From: Oxytricha trifallax
Lineage: Eukaryota; Ciliophora; Spirotrichea; Sporadotrichida; Oxytrichidae
DNA length: 64,000 nucleotides
Assembly: GCA_000711775.1 (NCBI GenBank)
Contig: ARYC01001382.1
Location: 1-64,000 of the forward strand
Reading direction: 5' to 3'
The notes under the pieces are model-generated. The model saw nothing but the letters and a program-made list of their open reading frames with translations, was not told where the DNA came from and did not search any database. Made by a program: the position numbers and the translations under genes. This document shows, piece after piece, positions 11,078 to 22,930 of this stretch. Each line of letters opens with the position of its first letter. Position 1 is the stretch's first letter.

Positions 11078-12565
11078 ATGTCAACCTCTAGATTATCAAC
11101 CAGCTTCTTAGCAAATTAAATTTAGAAACCTTCGAATAAGAAGAATTAAATTATTAGAAATGAAAGTGAAGTTAAAACACTAAACCCTCGGGACTTGTAG
11201 TGTGTAATTAACGATGAAATGCATAAGAGAGGCATTTATGAAGTTTAAACAAACTAAATTAATCATGAACTTAGCTTTCTTGAAAGGTGTAAACAAACCC
11301 TTGATAACTAAATGAAATAGAAAAATTAAGAAATTTAAAATGTTAATCAAAAAGTCCAAAGTTTACCTGCAGGTTCTCGCATATCCTATGTTTAAAGCAA
11401 ATAAGTTATTTAAACTTTAGAAATTCCTAGCTAAATTTAAACTGAAAAACCAAAAGATTATAAGCACTTAGAGTATGATCAAATTATTGAGATGTTTAAT
11501 ATTACTCCAAAAATTATTTTTACAGGATAATCTTCTTACTCAAGCACTATTACTCAAGGAAAATTATATTATTATGAAACTGCCAGTGACTGCGAGAACA
11601 ATGATTTCACTTGTTTAAAGAAGATTGATAAATTACAATTAGGAAATCCTTCAAAATTAATTGAATTATTTAATGCTTTCAATCAAGTTATGTGCAATAA
11701 TAAATATATTTGCAGAGAATAAATAATTCAGTAACTAGTATTTTCCTTGAATGATATTAAGCATATAAAAAATATGTTGACATACAATTTATCTTTTGAA
11801 TTCGCCTAAGTTTATGGACTCATCTAAAATGAATTAAATGAATATTTTTACTTTTCTGTTATTGATAGATTTTCAAAGTATTAGATACGTACTACTTAAA
11901 ATAAAGGAGTCGATTTAATTGATTAATTAAACCAATACAAAGCATCTGTGCTTATTATTCAACTATTTGATCATGCCAAATATAACTTTTTAGTACTTAA
12001 AAAATTCCAAAATGAGTGGCATTTTTACAGAAATAATGATTGCATTCAGAAAATAACTCGTACAGCTATCCCAGAAGATGCAAACGGCATTATTAAAAGG
12101 GTTTAAATTTCATAATTTGACTTTGCTGAGAATTATTTAGGTTAAGAAAATAAAATCTACTGTTTAAAGAAGGAAAATCATGATAAAAATCATGTTGGGC
12201 TTTAATATTCAAAATTATTATCAAACTTTTACGCCGGTCTCAATTATGAATAAACATGCAAAAAGTGGTAAAAATTCACAGAATTCGTGGAAAGTAAACA
12301 CTCAGATTCCAAATTTTTCAACGATTTATCTCTCAGAGGCTAATTATACATTTCAAGAGAAGCCTACTAAAATAAATATCATGAATTAAATACAAAATTA
12401 TAGAAAAAATCTGTACAGGTAAAAGAACCCAAAAATTACTAAGATAAATCTATAAAATCCAAGGCAATTAACAAAAATTATGAGCATAAGTAAACAAATT
12501 GCAATAAAGTTGCATTAATTGTAAAGCCAAAATTAATACAATAATCAAATAGGCTTTCTAAATGA
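11078..12565 (+). CDS. 495-residue transposon protein, unknown function
   Basis: ATG at 11078 opens MSTSRLSTSFLANQ, and the frame stays open for 495 codons to TGA at 12563-12565. In this AT-rich DNA a chance TGA-free run of that length is very unlikely. About 45 codons are TAA/TAG read as Gln. The first 150 residues are Gln/Lys-rich and probably disordered or coiled (ERCKQTLDNQMKQKNQEI). The middle is more globular (HLEYDQIIEMFNITPKIIF, VLIIQLFDHAKYNFLVLKK, NEWHFYRNNDC), with scattered cysteines but no clear zinc pattern. The C-terminus is Lys-rich. No domain is recognised; TBE elements also carry accessory ORFs, but I see no similarity I could name. Being intact within the TIRs suggests it serves the element. 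Confidence 0.75.
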
Positions 12566-13239
12566 GCATTTAATTTAATTATAATAATAACCTTCATTTT
12601 ATAATAACTCTTATTTTACTATTTATTTCCCATTTACATTTACTTGAAATTATATTTAATTTTATCATTATTTAAAACTATTTTATAAGCTAGGCTAAAT
12701 TAAATGCCTAGGTAAAATTAACCATTTTTATTTTTACTAGTATTCTTTAAGTATTACTATGATAGACTATTTTTTGAAGTTTTTAAGGAAAAATAATGCA
12801 ATTGTGGAAATTAAGCTTAAAAAATTAGGTAAACTAATGTAATGCCTATAGACTTCACAAAATTTTATATATAATTTAATTAATAATTAAAATGATTAGA
12901 AATTTCATTCATTTCACTTGTCTTATTTAAACAGTAATTTATAATATATCATAATTTTCAAAGGAAATTATAAGACCTGGAATTTTTCAAATTCTAAAGC
13001 TTAATGAAAGGAAATCAACAAAGACAAATTTAATTAGTTTATAATTTTTGAAAAATGAATATTCAAATTTCTCCAAGACCCCAACTCAGATAATATGTGA
13101 ATTAATAAATTAAATTATAATATTAAATTAAAAAAACTTAGAAATGTTTAGATTTCTTACTCTATTTAATAATCATTCTATTGAATGCCTTCAACCAATT
13201 AAATTTAAATCTTGCTTGTAAAGCCACCGTTACCCTGCC
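12566..13239. other. AT-rich stretch, no gene seen
   Basis: Extremely AT-rich segment of the transposon between the 495-codon ORF and the kinase scraps. No protein-like frame or repeat is supported. Confidence 0.4.
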
Positions 13240-13365
13240 AAAAAATATATTCACAGAGATCTTAAACCAGATAATATTCTAATTAAATAAATTTGCATGA
13301 TAAAAATGTAATTCACAGAGATTTAAAGCCAGAAAATGTTCTAGTTCACTTGCCAAAATATTTAA
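13240..13365 (+). pseudogene. Two tandem kinase catalytic-loop scraps
   Basis: Two copies of the protein kinase catalytic loop lie about 60 bp apart: KYIHRDLKPDNILIK (about 13243-13287) and NVIHRDLKPENVLVH (about 13305-13349), in different frames. Each has the HRD catalytic Asp, the Lys two residues later and the metal-binding Asn, but neither has the rest of a kinase around it. The residues differ between copies (PDNILI against PENVLV), so they may come from two related kinases rather than a fresh duplication. They lie inside the transposon's TIRs. Some ciliate elements carry kinase-like ORFs, so this may be a dead transposon gene; it could also be captured host DNA. Confidence 0.6.
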
Positions 13366-14575
13366 ATATTTAAAAATAAAATAGAAGCTAAGATTATAGC
13401 AATGATGATTCAAAATTATGTGGAATTACAAAGTCAAGACCCCTACTATTATTTAATTTAACTAAACTTTAAAAAAACCCAAACTTTCCATAGTGTCTTA
13501 TATTTAATTTTAATTTTAATTTAATTATTAATTTAATTTATTTCAAATATTCAAATATGCCTCATTTTTTTCCACATTTTTAATTCAATAATTAAAAAAG
13601 ATTTCGGCGACCACATTTCCGATTTTCATTTTCATTTTTTAATTCTTGCTCTACGATTTTCGCTCGATTTAATTCTGCAAAAATCAAGGGCAAAATAAAA
13701 ACGCGGTTTTCCGAGAAATTCCAAAATTCGGGAGGTCATATCCGTCTACTACAAAGTACTTTAATTTTATAATCCACGTTATTTCGTATTAACACATTTA
13801 ATTAAATTCGTTTACGCACTTATCAAATTCTTATGCACATACGTATTGGGGTTTATATATATATATGCTTAAAAAATATTTAGCATTTTTACGAGATATT
13901 CTCTAATTAAAACTATTTGTGCGGAGCTCTACAATACTACAATAATATTTATAAAACTATCCTTATAATATATGACTAATTTAAAATGTGGTGAACAATA
14001 TTTAATGATTTAAAGGTGTTTGAGAGTATTGGATCCATGAGGGTTTTGGAAATGAATAATTTTAATTTGTGGTACTTTAAAATGACATGTTTGGAATTGA
14101 CATTAAATTTATTTAAAGCATTTTCAAGTTTTGTATGTCATCGTCAAATGCAAAGTGAAGTATTTTGCGTTTATTAGTCTCTCATTTGCAATTATTTTGT
14201 CAAATGCCTCCCTCTCTCATATTTGCGTAACTGTATCATGTTCTATTATTCTTGAATATATTCCAATTGAATTGCCTCTTTTGTGATCTGTGATAAATTT
14301 TCGCCATTTCTCATAAATTTTATCGAATATTTATTGTTTTTAGAATGGCGATCTAAATTTCCAAAATATCTTTAATCGCATACCAATATCTAATTTCTTT
14401 ATTAATTATTACTTATAACTGTGACATGAAATAATACATCACGTTTAATGCTAATTTGTAACAAAACTCTTTAATTTTTAAAGATAATTATGTTATCTGA
14501 GAGTTAGTATTAATAGTTAATTAATCAATAACTTAATTTAACTATATACAGTTATTTTACTATGATTTTTCTCAT
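13366..14575. other. Transposon right end and AT-rich flank
   Basis: Up to 13860 this is the non-coding right end of the transposon, including a TIR. Beyond it lies AT-rich DNA up to the inverted repeat at 14576. No gene is supported. Confidence 0.4.
13782..13860 (-). repeat. Right terminal inverted repeat of the 10.4-kb transposon
   Basis: Mirror of 3440-3518, with a G/A difference in the GTGCATAAG segment and little else. Beyond the tip is a short TATATATA run, so the exact last base and any TA duplication cannot be fixed. Confidence 0.9.
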
Positions 14576-15125
14576 AACCTTCAGTATCTTGATTATAAAA
14601 ACTCGAGATCATTAGGTTTTTAATTTTCAAAGTGTTAAAAGAATAATATCTTAAGATCAATAAGTAGTAAGTACGGTCACATCATGATTTATGAGTGACA
14701 CAAATATTACTGAAAATAAAGTCAAGTTCCATTTAAATCGATGATTTTTAATAATTCTGAGAATTCAATTTAAGTAACAAGATAAGAATAAAATTTTGCT
14801 TGATTTAATGTATTAAGTTTTTATTATATTAATTTACGATTAATAAAGGGATATCTTAATTACACTTAATAACATTTAAATTTAATGTTTTTAATTAAAG
14901 CTAAAACCTAGTAATTTAAATTGAATTATCAGAATTATTAAAAATCATCGACATAAATGGAGACTAATCTTTCACTTTGATGATCAGAATGTAACTATTA
15001 AATTGTGATTTGACCGAACTCGCTACTATTTTATCTTAATAAGCAATACTTTTAACGTTATGAAAATGCAAAACCTAATGTTTGATCACGAGATTTTATA
15101 GAGAGATCATCAAGATAATGAAGCT
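14576..15125. repeat. Imperfect inverted repeat (fold-back/MITE-like)
   Basis: Left arm about 14576-14790, right arm about 14910-15125, with roughly 120 bp between. Matching segments include TATCTTGAT at the tips, then ATTAGGTTTT, TTAAAAG, and a well kept GATGATTTTTAATAATTCTGA at the inner end. Arms match at a guessed three-quarters of positions, so the element is fairly old. No ORF inside. Confidence 0.7.
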
Positions 15126-16149
15126 TGAGATTATGAGAAAAATAAAAAGAGGTAATTAAGACTTTGTCATTGTAGATTAACTATTATTTTTAATTTTAAA
15201 TTAATTATCAATCATTTTTACTTTGCTCAAAGCGCTTAATTCTTATTACAATGTCCTTCTATAATTTATTAATTAAAATTTTAACAAAAATAAGGAATTT
15301 TATACATATATCTGATCTAAGAGTAGATTCCTAATTTGGGTGCTTCTGGCTAAACTGAAATTTAGGAATAAAGTAAAAAAATTTATACCTATTTCCATTC
15401 CTCAATAAATTTAACTCTATGATTGCTATAAGCATACTTAATAACAATAAATTTCCCATTAGATAAAACAAATAATGCCATAATTACTTAAAAATGAGAG
15501 ATTCTAGTATTTTGAAGAACTTACTATTAAGAGAAATTTTGAATATTTAAGTAATTCATCTTTAATAATCAAAAATGCAGATATTCTATAATTATTATTT
15601 TAAATTTCATTTATATTGATGAGCAAAGTCTTGGTTTATTATTTTGACTTGGCTAATATATTTAAGTTAACTCTTTTTTTTAGATATATCATCTTTCATT
15701 TATATATTACTTATATAGACTTTTTTTTTTAAGATAATCATTATTTGTCCAATCTGATTAGTAAATTTATTTAAGCAATTATTCTTATTGATTGCTTTAA
15801 TAACCTATTATATTGTAAACTTTAATATCGAAATGCTTTTTAAAAATATTGTTTATTTTTAAAAATTAAGATTTATTCCCAATAGCTCAAGAAACAATAA
15901 AAATAATGAAAAAAATTAATACTTGCATTAAAGTTATATTTTTATATTTTTGATTATTTACTTGTTTTTTGGAAAATTATTGTAATATCTATAAATTTAT
16001 TTTATTAGACATCTCTAATTCTATAAGTTTATTCATTCCTGCCCGCAAAATGTAATTAAAGCCTCAAATTTTCTCATAATATATCTCTATAAATATGGTT
16101 TAATTCATCAAATGTGTTATATGTTGACCGATCTATTATGCAATAGCTA
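15126..16149. other. AT-rich stretch, no gene seen
   Basis: No protein-like frame, RNA gene or repeat supported. Confidence 0.4.
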
Positions 16150-17060
16150 AAAGAAGGTCAATCAGAGAATAATTATTGCTTTTTAAAATAGCTAGTTGAA
16201 TTGTTAAAATAAGATAATCCTCTGTCTGCTTCTTCTTCTTGCTTCATTGAAGAGCAATAAAAATGCTATATTCTATTCATATCCAAATAATAAAATTGCT
16301 TTATGACTGAGCCATAGAAGTACCCAACTAGGCAAGATTTATAAAAGTTAACAGATAAAACAATCCCATCTCCACACTCAACATAAAGATTTCTTTTATA
16401 AATAGCAATTTTAACTTGTATCAATTAATTTAAGTTCACTGGTTAATTATATAGATTATAACGATTATATTCTTCTTGTGTCATACTTATACTTCTTCTT
16501 CTCTTCACTGAAACAAACACATTCTGTAGTTAAAAGATCACCTCCTTTAAATTGAATAGTGTGTAGATTTAAAATTTTAATAAGTTTTACCTTTTTGTAT
16601 AAAATGCTAAATGCTATAGAGTGAAGCCTATTTTTTCAACTATTAGATTTGAGATATTTAGTTATTCGATATTCGGACTCTGATCCACTTAATAATAAAT
16701 TTGAACAGAATTTCACTTTCTCCAAAAATTAACTTCGTAACATAGATTTAATATTTTTAATGTGATATCTAATTTAGTTAATTAAAATATCTAAAATTAC
16801 AGTAGTGCAAATGTCATCAATGAAATCGCAAGAGTTATCTCATTGAGTTAGGAAATCATAAATTAACAAGTTTCCTGAGATAAAATAGCAATTTATTTTT
16901 ATACCACTCCTAAACAAAATTCATAAGGGGTATTGCTCTATATTTATCTTGAGAATTAGTCTTATATTGACATTTCAATATAAGTTAAGTATTCCCTTCA
17001 ATTAATGACGCTTTCCTGTAATGGTAGTTAGAATTACTCTGAATTCCATAAAAGTAGAAT
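16150..17060 (-). CDS. Cluster of coding islands, unknown gene
   Basis: Four minus-strand patches look protein-coding: NSTFMEFRVILTTITGK (about 17050-16970), AILSQETCQFMISQLNEI (about 16890-16805), FKGGDLLTTECVCFSEEKKK (about 16555-16490) and YVECGDGIVLSVNFYKSCLV followed by GYFYGSVIKQFYYLDMN (about 16390-16260). All use TAA/TAG as Gln, and their frames change between patches. The pattern fits either a gene cut by IESs or a decayed gene. The last patch, with an internal frame change from the previous one, ends KQQLFSD near 16160. No family is recognised. Confidence 0.45.
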
Positions 17061-19179
17061 TAGAGATATATATATATATATATAATAGCTTCAAAAATCT
17101 CACGAATTATTTGGTTGCCTCCTAATTACCTAATCAATTTAATGGCAATAATTATATTTTCAAACAATATTTTATAATAAATTAAATTTCTATCTACTAT
17201 TGTGATTTAAATTTTTCAAAACTTTGATGCTAATAGTAATTAATAATTGAATCTATTATTAGATTTGGCATCATTAATAACAATAAGTATATTAAGACGA
17301 TAATTCTTAAACTATTTTGCTTCTAATTAAGCTTTAAACAAGCTAAAATTAATTTAAGCACATATTTCATGTACTAAATGCATCAAAGTATTCGTGATGA
17401 AAACTATTTTTTATTAAGCATAAATAATAATTTAAAAAAGAAAAAGTACTATCTGCATTGCAATGATTACCTTATGGATTGGCTATTTTTAAGCTATATA
17501 CTCTCTTTAGTTATTTATAGGTATTAATTCTTATAAAAATTATGAATGTAAAAAATAAAGTTAAATCAAAATTATGAGCATTTTTTCATTTGCAATTTTC
17601 ATATAATTATTTCGTTATAAGGCATTATTAACTTTAAGTATAATAATAATAATTTTATTAGGCATATGATATTAGATAAATAATATGTAATTAAAAATAA
17701 TTAATTATCTTTTGAGAAATGTTAATTTACCTATTATTTATTATCATACTATGTATAAATTAATTTAAATTAAAAACATAAATAATTAAAGTCACTTCTT
17801 TGATTATTTAAACTTTAATTAATTTATTTTAACATCTTCTAATCAAAAATATATTATTCCCCATACTTTTATAGAGTTAAATACGAAAATATATTCTAAA
17901 TAATAAATTCTTTCTTAATAATTCTAAGAATATATGTAATTTTCTTGTATTAATGGTATCATTATTGGAAGGAAACTTTTGGATTATAAAATTATTTAAT
18001 AAATAGAGCTAGAAATAAATCAATTATTAATAAAAATATTGAAAAAATGCCTAATATAGGTGTATAAAGTAAATTCTAATTTTTAATTAACATAATTTAT
18101 TTATTTTTATAAAAAACTATTGATAAATAATCATATTATTTATGAATTGAATAGCTTGATTTGTTTTCTATAATTAAAATATTTATTCTTTTATGGAAAT
18201 ATATTAAAATTAGGGCAGTATATTTTCAATTTATAACTATATATTACAATTCCAATTAATTAAAAAAATAATCTCTATGTTTCCTTGTGAAGTGTTATAA
18301 ATTATTAAATTGCGAGTTTTTGGATTAAAAATTCATTCTTAATCTATTCAAATTATAAAAATTAAAATTTAATAAAATCACAAAGATAATGGAATATATT
18401 TTTAGTGATGTGAGTTATCAGATCTAATTTATTGTTTTTATCTCAATAATTCTAAGAGTCATTTATTTCTTTGCCTTTTCTAATTAAAATATTTAAAAAA
18501 ATTTTGAGCAACTCTTTTGCATAATTTGAATATTTCTAGGTGTCACTGCGTTATATCTTAATTTGGTTATAAGTCATTAAAATGTATTTTTTTTCTTCAA
18601 ACTTTAATGATAATGCTTATCACTTAATTGTTGATGAATATTTTGTCTTGATATATTTTAGATTAAATTATCAAAACTTTCCATTAATTTAAATCGTAAT
18701 TAGTTCTAATTGCCCTTATATTTAAAGTAGCAATTATGAAAAATATTTTTTGTTATAATGAGTTTACGGGAGTTAGAAATGGGTCTTAAGTCAATTACAA
18801 AAATTTTAATTAGATTTTTACTTCATCCTTTTGACTTATGACTTCATCAGTCAACCTTAACCACTTGCAGGTTGTCTCATCTATGTTGAGTTTGCCAACT
18901 CACCATAAATATTACAATTTTATTATCTATCTTGAATATTAAAAATTTAATTTATAGAATTATAAAAAACAATATAAAGAAACTAAAAAACTTAAGATTA
19001 TCTCAATTTATAAAGATTCATATTTTTCATTGTATAATCTTATTTCATATAAATTATAAATATGCTTTTCAATTAAAAAATACATCAAAATTTAATTTCA
19101 GTATTTAATATGCATTATATATAATACTTTCATAATTAAAACAAATTTAATATAATAAACATGATAAAAATGGGAATTA
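17061..19179. other. AT-rich stretch, no gene seen
   Basis: About 2.1 kb of extremely AT-rich DNA with a short AT microsatellite near 17070. A slightly less AT-rich patch at 18830-18910 gives no convincing frame. Confidence 0.4.
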
Positions 19180-20290
19180 TTCACTAAGTAGGAGCAAGAT
19201 GACGAAAGCACTGCAACTAAGAAGAGCTTCATCATTGCAATAAATTTTGCAATTGTACTATATGTACTCATCGCACACAGAGTAATTGTCGTCTGTGATA
19301 CATCGCAACATATAGTTCAACGAGAATAAATGGTTCACTTAAGAGTACATTTGCACTTCACTTCATCTCACTGTTGAGATATAGCGTGTGATAGATGACA
19401 ACCGGCTAGATATAATTTGTCCATGATTACTCGAGTATATGAGAAGCAATATGGGGAGTAAATTTATTCAAAAAATTGGGCCTAAATCTTTATGAATCTC
19501 TGAGGGCATGTTACTAATAATACGCGATTACCAAAAACTGAAGCTGCAGCCTCAGTAAATTGATATTTCAGTGAGTAGCTTAGTTAAAGTGCATAAGTAG
19601 CCTAGGAATGGATTGTTGCAGATATTTCCAAGGTAGGCTGTGGAAGTTACTAAAGTTCTAAGATACTATGGATATGATCCTTGACACTCCCCAACGTGTA
19701 ACTAGAAACACCAGTGACTGTAAGTAGTCATATAATTCCGCGTAACTACATAAAGTATCTCTTTACATCAAAAGTTGGATCTAGTAACAACACTTAGAGT
19801 AACTAGTTGCAGCATCTTTAGTATATAATAAAATAGCTCAAATCACGACGAGACAAAAAAAGAATAGGAATTATCCTTTGGAGAGACAATTAAATTACTC
19901 TTGCTATTGTAGCTCAGAGAAATGTTAATTAATGTCTATCATTGTTGCTCTTTTAGGAGATGTTCATTATTAGTAATATGAGCACAGATGTTCAATAAGA
20001 TCTAGGCCAAATACTTTTGAAGAGAATTTAACTCCCTATACATCACTTGAGTAACTCGAGTAACAGCTATAAATTAGCGTTTCTGATATGGTATACCATC
20101 ATTAGAGAATCTGTAAAAAAAAAATGTGATGCTTTCCTCTTCTTTATCTTCTATAAATAAAGCACGCTTTACTCCTGGTCTTGATAGGGCTCAATATAGC
20201 TCTGGCTCATCATTCAACGCTGCTTGGATTGAGATGATCTCTTTCTTTCAGTTTTTGTGATGGCGTAACGCATTACAGTTGTTAACGACA
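19180..20290 (-). pseudogene. Decayed host gene fragment, possibly armadillo-repeat-like
   Basis: This kilobase is clearly less AT-rich than its surroundings. Minus-strand patches read as protein: MMSQSYIEPYQDQE, KASHFFFTDSLMMVYHIRN, LQLLLELLK, YRELNSLQKYLAQIL, NICAHITNNEHLLKEQQ, and further on GNICNNPFLGYLCTLTKLL and SNMPSEIHKDLGPIF. The helical Leu-rich repeats and the SNM segment recall armadillo repeats of importin-alpha-like proteins, but this is weak. Several TGA stops and frame changes separate the patches. Either a pseudogene or a gene broken by many small germline inserts. Confidence 0.4.
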
Positions 20291-21162
20291 CAATCTCTTA
20301 ATTTAATTGAGATATATTCTCATATTTTTCTTATTTATTATGTTAGAATTTGTTTTTTATGAAACTATTATAATTCAAAATAATAATTCTTAATACGTGT
20401 AATATTGACCAATTAAAATGGGAAATTTCCAAAAAAAAACAGCAAGAAATAGAAATCATAAACAAAAACTCAATTTTGGGTTAAAATTAATAATTTTCAT
20501 AATCAAACTATTAAGGACTCTCATTTTGACTAATAAATTATGGCATATTAAATCATTAAAATTATTTATTTTACGCATATTTATTTCTAAAATACCAATA
20601 TAATTACTTTATATGAAGTTGGTTTTATAAAACAAATTATTAAATCAATTATATATATTTTTAAATGATATCAACTAGCTATCGTATTTTACTAGCTTAA
20701 TTAAAAGTTTGAAAATGCATAAATAACAAAATTTAGGAGTAGCAGAAGAAACACTTTTTATGATAGAATTGTATATTTAGATTACGAATAGTTAAAGTCA
20801 GTAATTAACATCAATAACTACTGTTAATGTTAATAAAATAAATATTTAACAACTTGCTAAAATAATTCGAATTATGCGATTATAGTATAAATAATATAAA
20901 CATAATAGTTAAAATGCTAACACTAGTAGCATTTTATCATTCCTAGATTTCAAGATTTATTCAAATTAATTTAAGTAAATACATGAAAAATACTTACCTA
21001 TCTTTTCAATTCTAAAATCATTCTTCATGATAATACTATTATTAACTATGAAAATAATTAAAACTTATTTAACAATATATTTAAGGATTTCACATAAAAA
21101 TACTTTAAAATTATTTACTAATATATTTAGAAAAAATGGATTAAGTTTCTCATAAAATTAGA

Positions 21163-21213
<51 letters not shown>

Positions 21214-21846
21214 TAAAAATCAATTGCTAAATATTTATATATAATTTATTCTATTTAAGAATTATAATGCTTAAGAAAATGATAAAGAAATTATTAAAAT
21301 TAGCCACAGCCTAAGAAGTAAAATAATATATAATATTCGATCTTACTAACAACCAAGAATATTATAATTTTTAGATATAAAGCATAATATGGAAGGAAAA
21401 TGAAATTTTATATATTTGATTCGTGGTATTGATTAAAAATAAGAAAGTAACAATGAATATCTATAAAATTAATGGTTACTAGAAACTTTACAAAGGAATT
21501 AAATAATAATTGAATTCATTAATCAAATTCAAGATTGAAGTTAAATATCAAAAGTTTAAACCAAAAATTGTATAATTATAAAAATTAAAAAGGTAACAAC
21601 AATATATACATTAGTAAAATAACATTAGAATATGAACGTGAATTTTATTTTTTTATCAAAAAAATAAATTTAGAAAAAAGTATTCTAATATATATCCTTA
21701 TGCTATTTATGATAAACATAAAGATATAGACTGTAGTAAGATATAAATACAAGCGGATTTAAATTATGTTTTTCAATAATCATAAAGAAATATAATAAAA
21801 TTGTTATATTGTCAAGACACTCTTCTTCCAGCCCAATCTATTACAC
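20291..21846. other. AT-rich stretch, no gene seen
   Basis: No supported gene. Contains the AT dinucleotide run at 21163-21206. The short frame at 20418-20603 has random Asn/Lys/Ile composition. Confidence 0.4.
21163..21206. repeat. (AT)n microsatellite
   Basis: About 22 uninterrupted AT units. Confidence 0.9.
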
Positions 21847-22930
21847 TATTGCTAAAGTATAATTGATTTGGGGAAATTCAAAAATGAAAATATAACTGTA
21901 GATATATATAATCATAACTGCCACTAATTTTATCAGGTTTTAATTCTAATTTGATTAGTTCACTTTTAATTTTAACTTTAAAAGATTAAATAATTATAAC
22001 CAAGATTGTACAGTTGTACGATTGTACAGTTGTACGATTGTACAGTTTTAGTTTTAATTAGTTTTTTTAAAAAAATAATTGTACAAATCTGAAAGTGATA
22101 TATAATAAATTAGGAATTAATAAATTAAATAGTAGTAATGGAGAAATCTCTCTAAACTAAACACAAATACATCAGTGTCTCTATCGCAAACCCCAAAACC
22201 CTTACGCTGTTTCTACATGTGTTCTTGTGTATTTTGATTATTCCGTTGCTATTAGTGATTATCTCTCTCCGAGTATCATCGATCACTTTCCCGCGCTGTG
22301 TCTCCACTATTACCCGACCTGGGTCCAAAGGACACCGTACCGTATGCCACTGAAGCAGCACCGTTCAAGACTATGCATCTTTAGTTTCTCACTATACCAT
22401 CTTGGTGACTCAAACATTCTTACACTAATCTTCGGCTACAAACAGGACCGGTAAGGACCCAGGACAGGTGATAGTGGAGACACAGCGCGGGAAAGTGATC
22501 GATGATACTCGGACTGGGATACTCACTAATAGCAGCGGAATAATCAAAATACACAAGAACCCATGTAGAAACAGCGGAAGGGTTTTGGGGTTTGCGATAG
22601 AGACACTGATGTATTTGTGTTTAGTTTAGAGAAATTTCTCCCTTACTACTATTTAATTTATTAATTCCTAATTGATAATAAATCACTTTCAGATTTTTAC
22701 AATTATTTAAAAAAAAATAATTAAAACTAAAACTGTACAATCGTACAACTGTACAATCGTACAACTGTACAATCTTGGTTATAATTATTTAATCTTTTAA
22801 GTTAAAATTAAAAGTGTACTTATAAAATTAGAATTAAAAGATGATCAAATTAGTGGCAGTTATGATTATATATATCTACAGTTATATTTTTATTTTTGTA
22901 TTTCCCCAAATCAATTATACTTTAGCAATA
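21847..22930. repeat. 1.08-kb near-palindromic fold-back element
   Basis: Left arm 21847-22330 and right arm 22445-22930 are inverted copies of each other, tips reading TATTGCTAAAG, with only about 115 bp between. Differences are few, so it is fairly young. Each arm holds a GTACAATC/GATTGTAC palindromic word repeated in tandem (22008-22050 and 22731-22775), and a C-rich word CAAACCCCAAAACCC (22190 and its mirror near 22585) containing a telomere-like CCCCAAAACCC. The inner 200 bp of each arm is much less AT-rich than the flanks. Open frames here (for example 22227-22454) mirror each other and are a by-product of the palindrome. No transposase is present, so it is non-autonomous. Confidence 0.85.

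Larger units (their letters stand above)
3440..13860 (+). mobile_element. 10.4-kb TIR transposon with IS630/Tc1-type transposase
   Basis: Bounded by 79-bp terminal inverted repeats, 3440-3518 and 13782-13860, differing at only one or two positions. Each end reads TATATAAACCCC and then AATACGTATG going inward; a TA target duplication is possible. Inside lie a SecA-like ATPase gene (+), a divergent coiled-coil gene (-), an open DD34E transposase gene with a 28-nt intron (+), and a 495-codon ORF (+). Kinase catalytic-loop scraps sit near the right end. IS630/Tc1-type transposases are known in ciliate germline elements (TBE of Oxytricha, Tec of Euplotes, Sardine and Thon of Paramecium). Size and gene set here differ from the TBE layout I know. 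TIR similarity and the open transposase point to a young element, although the ATPase gene shows several frame changes. Confidence 0.85.

Noticed and set aside
22152-22454. Two open frames of 69-75 codons on opposite strands
   Set aside because: They lie in the arms of the 1.08-kb palindrome and mirror each other; frames shared by an inverted repeat are not evidence of coding.
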